From: Thiotrichaceae bacterium
GTDB taxonomy: Bacteria; Pseudomonadota; Gammaproteobacteria; Thiotrichales; Thiotrichaceae
Reading direction: 5' to 3'
Length of the DNA: 6,871 bases
Assembly: GCA_024762625.1 (NCBI GenBank)
Contig: JANTHA010000112.1
Location: 1 to 6,871 of the forward strand
Shown here: piece after piece, positions 1-5,030 of the stretch
Layout: every line of letters starts with the position of its first letter
Numbering within the stretch: position 1 is the stretch's first letter
Program-made: the position numbers and the translations under genes
Notes under the pieces: model-generated
What the model was told of the DNA's origin: nothing
The model's input: the letters and a program-made list of their open reading frames with translations, nothing else
Database searches by the model: none

Positions 1-83
1 GAGCTTGGCTAAGCACATTGGCGGGCTGTTAAAGGTTCATAATTTTTTTGTAAAAAATTAAAAAATAATGATTGAATTTTCGG
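1..83. other. Left edge; possible tail of an upstream gene, not identifiable
   Basis: All three + strand frames close within this stretch, with stops at 10-12, 30-32 and 59-61. The longest open tail (from base 2 to 61) would end in residues SLAKHIGGLLKVHNFFVKN, which I do not recognise. A strong + strand terminator begins at 84, so an upstream + strand gene probably ends here, but the frame cannot be decided. Bases from about 40 onward are very AT-rich, which favours one of the earlier stops and a non-coding spacer. No tRNA 3' end or CCA is seen. Confidence 0.25.
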
Positions 84-112
84 AAAGGCCTCAGTATTGA
101 GGCTTTTCTTTT
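84..112 (+). terminator. Rho-independent terminator of the upstream gene
   Basis: The left arm at 84-93 (AAAGGCCTCA) pairs with 98-107 (TGAGGCTTTT) around a GTAT tetraloop. Nine pairs are Watson-Crick and one is G-U. The right arm merges into a T-rich tail through 112 interrupted by one C. This is a classic intrinsic terminator shape. It would isolate priA from transcription coming from the left. On the opposite strand the hairpin is followed only by a weak T run, so it is mainly a + strand terminator. Confidence 0.85.
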
Positions 113-117
113 AGGTG

Positions 118-307
118 TTATACACAGAAACAAGAAAAACTAATCCATGTTAATTTTGTCTTTTTTCATTAAAATCGCAAAAACCCATAAGTCCTTGAAT
201 TATATATAATATAATCAATGTCTAATATGCAGCGACTCATTGCATATATTGTGTAAAGACAGCAACTTAGCCTAGTTATTATTATTTAATCCACAAAGTT
301 ATCCACA
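118..307. promoter_or_regulatory. Cluster of DnaA-box-like 9-mers with an AT-rich core and an IHF-like site
   Basis: Two + strand 9-mers match the DnaA-box consensus TTATNCACA exactly: TTATACACA at 118-126 and TTATCCACA at 299-307. Two more have one mismatch: TAATCCACA at 287-295 on the + strand, 12 bases before the last box, and CTTTACACA read on the - strand at 250-258. Between them lie an almost pure A/T stretch (198-215) and AATCAATGTCTAA at 213-225, which misses the IHF consensus WATCAANNNNTTR at one defined position. DnaA binding here is inferred. The cluster could regulate priA transcription, titrate DnaA, or be partly chance in AT-rich DNA. The window has no other oriC landmarks, such as dnaA, dnaN or mnmG. 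Confidence 0.45.
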
Positions 308-359
308 GGCTTTGGCGTATCGTAAAGTTAACAGCTTATAATTCATAACTTAGGCTAGT
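264..359 (+). repeat. 13-bp direct repeat flanking the DnaA-box pair
   Basis: AACTTAGCCTAGT at 264-276 recurs as AACTTAGGCTAGT at 347-359 with a single central C/G difference, 83 bases apart. The pair brackets the two right-hand DnaA-like boxes and the candidate priA promoter. No role is known to me; it could be a regulator-binding pair or chance. Confidence 0.5.
312..342 (+). promoter_or_regulatory. Candidate sigma-70 promoter of priA
   Basis: A perfect -10 hexamer TATAAT lies at 337-342. The best -35 is TTGGCG at 312-317 (four of six consensus positions), with a 19-bp spacer that is longer than usual. Transcription would begin near 349 and leave a leader of roughly 68 bases before the ATG at 417. 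The exact DnaA box at 299-307 ends five bases before this -35, which is a plausible operator position. Other TATAAT hexamers at 205-210 and 210-215 have no convincing -35. Confidence 0.35.
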
Positions 360-374
360 ATCATGATAGCCTGA
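350..374 (+). promoter_or_regulatory. Small hairpin in the priA leader
   Basis: AGGCTA at 352-357 pairs with TAGCCT at 367-372 around a nine-base loop. A T-G wobble and a T-A pair extend the stem by two. The loop and inner arm contain the palindrome TATCATGATA (359-368), so it might instead be read as a DNA operator. There is no T-tract after it, so it is not an intrinsic terminator. It lies about 45 bases before the priA ATG. Confidence 0.3.
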
Positions 375-416
375 GAAATTATTCAGCCATAATCAGAGTG
401 AAAAATAGCAAATACC

Positions 417-2687
417 ATGCCTCTAAATGATCAGGGCAAGCAGAACCAGAATAGTCAAAATAACAAGACACGGAACATTGTGCGAGTTGCTATTCAAAGA
501 CCCATCTTCAAGCTACTGGATTACTCTTGTGACTTCGTAAAGACGCCTTCTTCGGGTTGCAGGGTGCGCATACCATTGGGAAATTCCAGCGTGATCGGAC
601 TTGTTGTTGAAACAGGCGTTAACAGCGAGCTTGATCATTTAAAATCGCTAATCGAGATTCTTGACGTACATCCCTTGCTTGATGAAGCGATGCTGGAATT
701 ATTGAAATGGGCCAGTGATTATTATCATTATCCGTTCGGGGAGGTGCTATTTCACGCCTTGCCCAATGCGTTGCGCAAAGGCAAGGCTTTGCCGAAAATC
801 CGTTTCTGGCGCGCCAACTCCGCTGGCTTTGCCTTGCCGGAAAAAGAATTAAAGCGTGCGCCCAAACAGCTCGCCATGCTAAAACAATTAAAAAATGCAG
901 AGCAAGATGCTATTCAACTACAACAAGCGTTTGGCGACGGCTGGCGCAGGATTCTCAAGCAACTAGAGAAAAAAGCATTACTCAAAACGCGCGAAGTCGA
1001 ACCCGTTTATTCAGAGAATGGATCCGGGCAACGGTCTGCTGCCGGAATGCCTGCCAAGGGTAAACTCACACTCACAGGTGAGCAGCAACATAGCGTTGAA
1101 CAAATAACCGAATGTTTTCAGGAATCGCGGCCTAAACCTGTTTTATTGCACGGCGTTACGGGGAGCGGCAAAACCGAGGTTTATCTTCAATCCATTGAGT
1201 CGTTGCTGGAAGCGGGAAAACAAGTGTTGGTGCTGGTTCCTGAAATCGGATTGACGCCGCAGATACTTTTCCGTTTTCAGGAGCATTTTCCGCAATACTC
1301 AATCGCATCGCTGCATTCAGGACTTGCTGATAATGCGCGCATGGCGGTCTGGTTGGGCGCCAAAGCAGGCGCTATTGATATCGTGATTGGCACCCGTTCG
1401 GCAGTTTTTACCCCGATGAAAAATCTCGGCGCAATCCTGATTGATGAGGAGCATGATGCTTCATTCAAGCAGCAGGAAGGTTTTTTATATCAGGGGCGCG
1501 ACATGGCCATAAAACGCGCCTACGATGCATCCATACCGGTTTTGCTGGGGAGCGCAACACCCTCGCTGGAATCTCTGCACAATGCGCTTCGACAACGCTA
1601 TCGCTATCTCCGCCTGGCAAGTCGGCCAGGCGTGCGAGAAGCGCCGGAAATGATATTGCAGGATACCCGCGCGCTGCCTTTGGAGGCGGGGGTCAGTAGT
1701 CTGTTGATGGATGAAATCCGCCAGCATATTCATGCTGGCAACCAGGTTATGCTGTTTCTCAACCGGCGCGGTTTTGCACCGATATTAATGTGTCCGGCTT
1801 GCGGCTGGAACGCCCATTGTCAACGCTGCGATCTGGGAATGACCTATCATGCGGCGGCGCAAAAGGTTATTTGCCATCATTGCGGTGTTGAACATGCGGT
1901 AAAACCGACCTGTCCTGATTGTGGAAATGACAGACTGACAACACAGGGTCAGGGAACTGAACGTATTGAGCAGGTATTAAAATCGCATTTTCCGACGACT
2001 CCCGTGATTCGCATTGATCGCGACAGCACATCGCGAAAAGGGTCGCTTGAAAAGAAGCTGCACCAGGTGCATGGCGGGGAGCCGGTGATTTTGATCGGCA
2101 CTCAAATGCTGACCAAGGGCCATGATTTTTCCGGTCTTACACTGGTTGGGATACTGGATGTGGATCAGGCTCTGTTCAGTATGGATTATCGTGCTCAAGA
2201 ACGACTGGCTCAACAGGTGCTTCAGGTTGCAGGACGAGCCGGCAGAGGAGAAAAAAAGGGGCGCGTGGTATTGCAAACCTCACAACCGGAACACCCATTG
2301 TTGCTAAGCCTGTTATCACAGGGTTATTATCAAACGGCGCTACAAATGTTGAACGAAAGACGGCAATGGCGCTACCCACCCTACGGATCACAGGCATTGA
2401 TAAGGGTCAGCGCCAATAAAGCGGAAGCTGGTCTGGTTTTTTTAAATAAATTTCGCTCTGTGTTGCAGTCTTGTCTTGAAGAAGATGCTAGCATTGAGTT
2501 ATTAGGGCCTATGCCATCACCCTTGTCAAAAAAGGCGAATCGTTACCGTTTTCAGTTATTGATCGGCTCGCCACACCGGCCATTGCTTCATCAGTTACTA
2601 GATAAAGCCATGCCGGATTTGTTGCGTATAAGAAAAACCGGAGGCGTTCGCTGGGCGATAGATGTTGATCCGACTGATTTTTTATAG
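417..2687 (+). CDS. priA: Primosomal protein N' (replication restart DNA helicase PriA)
   Basis: PriA recognises stalled forks and D-loops, unwinds lagging-strand DNA 3'-5' and recruits PriB/DnaT and DnaB to restart replication. The 756 residues slightly exceed E. coli PriA (732). Residues about 20-120 match the 3'-DNA-binding domain (GCRVRIPLG at 47-55). The helicase core shows Walker A GVTGSGKT at 246-253, the DEEH box at 343-346, GSATPS near 378-383, GTQMLTKGHDF at 561-571 and QVAGRAGR at 603-610. Eight zinc-binding cysteines sit in four CxxC pairs: 459/462, 468/471, 486/489 and 499/502. All key residues are present, so it should be active. The N-terminus carries about 20 extra Asn/Gln/Lys-rich residues compared with E. 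coli, and no well-placed Shine-Dalgarno precedes the ATG (AGAG at 395-398 is too far upstream). GTG at 480 would give the usual N-terminus. The gene looks monocistronic, with a long spacer on each side. Confidence 0.98.
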   Translation: MPLNDQGKQNQNSQNNKTRNIVRVAIQRPIFKLLDYSCDFVKTPSSGCRVRIPLGNSSVIGLVVETGVNSELDHLKSLIEILDVHPLLDEAMLELLKWASDYYHYPFGEVLFHALPNALRKGKALPKIRFWRANSAGFALPEKELKRAPKQLAMLKQLKNAEQDAIQLQQAFGDGWRRILKQLEKKALLKTREVEPVYSENGSGQRSAAGMPAKGKLTLTGEQQHSVEQITECFQESRPKPVLLHGVTGSGKTEVYLQSIESLLEAGKQVLVLVPEIGLTPQILFRFQEHFPQYSIASLHSGLADNARMAVWLGAKAGAIDIVIGTRSAVFTPMKNLGAILIDEEHDASFKQQEGFLYQGRDMAIKRAYDASIPVLLGSATPSLESLHNALRQRYRYLRLASRPGVREAPEMILQDTRALPLEAGVSSLLMDEIRQHIHAGNQVMLFLNRRGFAPILMCPACGWNAHCQRCDLGMTYHAAAQKVICHHCGVEHAVKPTCPDCGNDRLTTQGQGTERIEQVLKSHFPTTPVIRIDRDSTSRKGSLEKKLHQVHGGEPVILIGTQMLTKGHDFSGLTLVGILDVDQALFSMDYRAQERLAQQVLQVAGRAGRGEKKGRVVLQTSQPEHPLLLSLLSQGYYQTALQMLNERRQWRYPPYGSQALIRVSANKAEAGLVFLNKFRSVLQSCLEEDASIELLGPMPSPLSKKANRYRFQLLIGSPHRPLLHQLLDKAMPDLLRIRKTGGVRWAIDVDPTDFL

Positions 2688-2823
2688 ATAATTTCTATAG
2701 CATGTTCCATAAATAGGATAATTATTGGAAAATGGATGAGAAGGTTCTTGTAAGTGTCGGGGATTAATGGCAAAATTATAGATTCTCGCGTTTTCCTTCT
2801 CTGCGATATTTAACAATAAAATA

Positions 2824-2865
2824 GTAATTTATCTGTTATTTACAAATAAATCACAGATAAATTAC
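2824..2865. repeat. 42-base near-perfect inverted repeat (long AT-rich hairpin)
   Basis: GTAATTTATCTGT at 2824-2836 is exactly complementary to ACAGATAAATTAC at 2853-2865. After one T/C mismatch the pairing continues for five more pairs (2838-2842 with 2847-2851) around a CAAA loop. Thus 18 of 19 positions pair. No T-tract follows on the + strand; on the - strand the arm is followed by TATTTTATTG, which is only moderately T-rich. It may be an operator for a dimeric regulator, a processing or stability hairpin at the priA mRNA end, or a weak terminator. Confidence 0.7.
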
Positions 2866-2875
2866 ATACAAGTTA

Positions 2876-2903
2876 TTAACAAACAAATAGTTATCAATAT
2901 AGT
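2876..2903 (+). promoter_or_regulatory. Candidate sigma-70 promoter for the SPOR-GGDEF-hrpA unit
   Basis: TTAACA at 2876-2881 matches the -35 consensus at five of six positions. TATAGT at 2898-2903 matches the -10 at five of six, with a 16-bp spacer. Transcription would start near 2910, giving a leader of about 64 bases before the ATG at 2974. The odd-centred palindrome GTTATTAAC (2872-2880) overlaps the -35, and the tandem repeat overlaps the -10. The whole region is AT-rich, so chance matches are likely and the call is tentative. Confidence 0.4.
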
Positions 2904-2910
2904 TATCAAT
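2887..2910 (+). repeat. Tandem 12-bp direct repeat ATAGTTATCAAT x2
   Basis: ATAGTTATCAAT occurs at 2887-2898 and is repeated exactly at 2899-2910. The second copy also forms a short inverted repeat with the following bases (TTATCA at 2903-2908 with TGATAA at 2913-2918). The repeat overlaps the proposed -10 and start of transcription, where a bound regulator could act. It might equally be a slippage duplication in AT-rich DNA. Confidence 0.75.
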
Positions 2911-2973
2911 AATGATAAGTATCTGGTTGGTTTTAGTTAATAATGAAATAACACCAAAACGAGTAGCTGAAAA

Positions 2974-3711
2974 ATGTATAAGGATTTTAAGAAGAGCGAA
3001 TCACTGGATACGGGCTTTGTGGGTGGTAGCGGCATTATCTGGATGTTTTCGGGGGTGATTCTGGGCTTGGTCGTTGGTCTGGGTATGTATTATTTCGCTA
3101 ATAACGATGGTCCTTCTTTTTCCACAATTGATTCTGTAGAGAAAAAAATCGCCACAGCCCAGGCGCGGACAAGGTCTCAGCATCAAGTTTCACAAGCGAC
3201 TGCTCAGACTACTCAAACTTCTGCGATTACCAGAAATCAAGGATCGACAGGCCGCAGTGATCAGGCATTCCTGAGTGACCGTAATGATAAAATGCAACGG
3301 CGCACCAACTTTAGTTATTATGCCGTTTTGCCAAATCTGGATGTGCCGGTAGGCGTAGCAAAACCCATCAAGACCAGTCATATTCCTGGCGACAAGCCTG
3401 GCATGGACGCGCACGCCGCCAAAAAAGTAGCCTTGCTTGAAGCAAATGATATTGAGAAAGCGGATGCTTCTGTTGCAGAAGGCGGTTTTTTAATTCAGGT
3501 TGCGTCTTTTAAGCGGAGAAGTAGCGCCAACAAAACAGTTAAAGGCTTACGCAAGAAGGGTGTCAGCGCTCAGATTCAGGAAAAAAAGGTCAAAGAACGG
3601 ATATGGTATCGCGTTATCGCAGGGCCGGTCGGTTCAGATGGCGTCGATGGCTGGAAACTGGCGGCTGAAAAAATGGGACATCGTCCTATTGTGACATCTA
3701 TACGAAGATGA
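2974..3711 (+). CDS. SPOR-domain inner-membrane protein, FtsN-like cell division protein
   Basis: This is a 245-residue bitopic membrane protein. A short charged cytoplasmic N-terminus is followed by one transmembrane helix at about 20-42 (IIWMFSGVILGLVVGLGMYY). A low-complexity Gln/Thr/Ser/Arg-rich periplasmic linker spans about 55-105. A short motif, FSYYAVLPNL, lies at 113-122. A C-terminal SPOR domain fills about 170-244, with FLIQVASF at 172-179 and WYRVIAGP at 211-218. SPOR domains bind denuded septal glycan. FtsN activates the divisome through a short periplasmic segment just after the membrane helix; the motif at 113-122 resembles the F-Y-x-x-LP element of pseudomonad FtsN-like proteins. 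Position downstream of priA agrees with FtsN in Pseudomonas and E. coli. Another SPOR protein is possible, so no symbol is assigned. The ATG has only a weak GAG (2961-2963) as ribosome site. Confidence 0.88.
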   Translation: MYKDFKKSESLDTGFVGGSGIIWMFSGVILGLVVGLGMYYFANNDGPSFSTIDSVEKKIATAQARTRSQHQVSQATAQTTQTSAITRNQGSTGRSDQAFLSDRNDKMQRRTNFSYYAVLPNLDVPVGVAKPIKTSHIPGDKPGMDAHAAKKVALLEANDIEKADASVAEGGFLIQVASFKRRSSANKTVKGLRKKGVSAQIQEKKVKERIWYRVIAGPVGSDGVDGWKLAAEKMGHRPIVTSIRR

Positions 3712-3741
3712 GTAGTTTTTTATATCCCATTTAATCAAGGC

Positions 3742-3751
3742 AGGGGGAGAG
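3742..3751 (+). promoter_or_regulatory. Strong Shine-Dalgarno for the GGDEF gene
   Basis: The purine run AGGGGGAGAG precedes the ATG at 3755 by a few bases and fixes that start. It is clearly the best ribosome site in the window; the SPOR gene, priA and hrpA all have weak ones. Translation of the cyclase may therefore be stronger than that of its operon partners. Confidence 0.7.
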
Positions 3752-3754
3752 AGT

Positions 3755-5005
3755 ATGCAAAGCGGAAATGCTGGGGCGCTATCCGATAAGCCAGCTACTG
3801 ATACGATCTCCAATTCCGCCCAGAGTCTTATCCAGGGGCAAATTGCCTATCTTTATAAAAACAAGGTGCTTGGTTTCTGGAGTAATATTCTACTCGCGAG
3901 CATTATGCTTGCCTTTTTCTGGCAGCACTTTTTTAGCCAGCGCATATCGCTGTTTATCTGGTTTGGCCTGGTTGTCACCCTGAGTATTGTACGTTTTTTG
4001 ATTGGTAAAAACTTTAATTCTCAAAAACATTATTCTCAGGCTGAACTCAGCAACTGGGCTAATAAATATGTCTTTCTGACCACGATGATTAGCACTATCT
4101 GGGGCTTATCTGGGGTGGTGTTATTTCCGAATGATCTGATTCACCAGATGCTGCTGGTAATGATTTTGTTTAGCGTGCTTTTGGCGGCCATTCCAACGTT
4201 GGCCGCTTCACGCATCGCTTATTATTTGCAGATACTGGTTACACTCGCGCCGATTACCATTCTACTCATGATGAGCCGGGATGATGGGCATTTGCTGCTG
4301 TCTGTATCGATATTGATTGCCGCATTAACCCTAGTGCTGGTTTCCAGTTATATCTATCATTTATTATATGAATTACAGGGCGCGCAATTTGCCTTGCAGA
4401 ACCTTGCCGATACGGATCAGTTGACCCAGGTGGCTAACCGGCGTCATTTCGACAGGGAATTCAAAACCGAATGGCGTCGCGCCATGCGCGAGAGAACGCC
4501 GATTTCCTTAATGTTGCTGGACGTAGATCATTTCAAGAAGTACAACGATACGCTGGGCCACCAGGCCGGAGATGAGTGTTTAAAGAAAATAGCCGCCTGT
4601 TTACGCAGCGTTACGCGTCGCCCTGCTGATCTTGCGGCGCGTTATGGCGGTGAAGAATTTGCAGTACTGCTCCCTGTTACGGAATTAAAAGATGCGCGTA
4701 TGCTGGCCGAACGGCTACGCAACAAAATTGAAAACCTTAAAATCAAGCATCCAGCCTCGGATTTTGGCGTGGTGACTGTCAGCATTGGAGTTTCCTGCTG
4801 TGAGCCAGGATGGGACTTTACCGGGGAAACGCCTGAAGAAGAACAAGATGTTATTTTCCCTGCCATGTTGATTACGGCCGCTGATAACGCCATGTATGTC
4901 GCCAAGCGCCAAGGCCGCAATCGGGTGTCCGAGCAGGCCTGTGGCGATCATAAGCTATCGAAAGTACTGCAACAACAGGCGCAACAGAAAAAAGCCAACG
5001 CATAG
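3755..5005 (+). CDS. Membrane-anchored diguanylate cyclase (GGDEF domain)
   Basis: The enzyme makes cyclic di-GMP from two GTP at the inner membrane. It has 416 residues. Six hydrophobic segments lie at about 39-56, 63-84, 105-125, 129-150, 154-173 and 178-203. They form an integral-membrane sensory module that I cannot assign to a named MASE family. The catalytic domain starts at the conserved DxLTxxxNRR stretch (221-230, DQLTQVANRR). Metal-binding Asp256 lies in LLDVDHFKKYND (254-265) and the active-site GGEEF is at 298-302. An RxxD product-inhibition site (RPAD, 289-292) sits five residues before it, so feedback control is expected. The typical ending AADNAMYVAKRQGRNRV is at 375-391, followed by a Gln/Lys-rich tail. 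No EAL domain is present. It follows the SPOR gene by 43 bases without a terminator and precedes hrpA by 25, so the three are probably co-transcribed. The input signal is unknown. Confidence 0.95.
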   Translation: MQSGNAGALSDKPATDTISNSAQSLIQGQIAYLYKNKVLGFWSNILLASIMLAFFWQHFFSQRISLFIWFGLVVTLSIVRFLIGKNFNSQKHYSQAELSNWANKYVFLTTMISTIWGLSGVVLFPNDLIHQMLLVMILFSVLLAAIPTLAASRIAYYLQILVTLAPITILLMMSRDDGHLLLSVSILIAALTLVLVSSYIYHLLYELQGAQFALQNLADTDQLTQVANRRHFDREFKTEWRRAMRERTPISLMLLDVDHFKKYNDTLGHQAGDECLKKIAACLRSVTRRPADLAARYGGEEFAVLLPVTELKDARMLAERLRNKIENLKIKHPASDFGVVTVSIGVSCCEPGWDFTGETPEEEQDVIFPAMLITAADNAMYVAKRQGRNRVSEQACGDHKLSKVLQQQAQQKKANA

Positions 5006-5030
5006 TCTGGTTTATTCCAGTTAGAAACTT

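Larger units (their letters stand above)
2688..2973. other. AT-rich intergenic spacer between priA and the SPOR gene
   Basis: These 286 bases hold no convincing gene on either strand. A weak AT-only inverted repeat (TATAGA at 2683-2688 with TCTATA at 2694-2699) overlaps the priA stop but lacks a T-tract, so no clear priA terminator is seen. The right half carries a long hairpin, a tandem repeat and a candidate promoter, listed separately. In Pseudomonas argS sits between priA and the SPOR gene and in E. coli cytR does; neither, nor a recognisable remnant, is present here. Confidence 0.7.

Noticed and set aside
218..256. 12-codon open frame (ATG at 218)
   Set aside because: It is very short, lacks a ribosome site and lies in a regulatory AT-rich region.
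118..307. Full chromosomal origin (oriC)
   Set aside because: DnaA-like boxes and an AT-rich core exist, but there are only two exact boxes, and no dnaA, dnaN, mnmG or rpmH lies in the window. Kept only as a DnaA-box cluster.
1977..2276. 99-codon open frame on the - strand
   Set aside because: It is antisense to the conserved helicase core of priA and has no independent ribosome site or recognisable domain.
2683..2699. Terminator at the end of priA
   Set aside because: The stem is six pairs, mostly A-T, overlaps the stop codon and has no T-tract.
2824..2910. CRISPR-like repeats
   Set aside because: There is only one inverted repeat and one adjacent 12-bp duplication, with no spaced repeat units or cas genes.
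2688..2973. c-di-GMP riboswitch controlling the operon with the GGDEF gene
   Set aside because: The visible structure is a simple hairpin and a tandem repeat; I see no two-helix aptamer with tetraloop and receptor features.
4642..4951. Overlapping - strand open frames of 78-92 codons
   Set aside because: They oppose the GGDEF catalytic region, which is clearly coding on the + strand.
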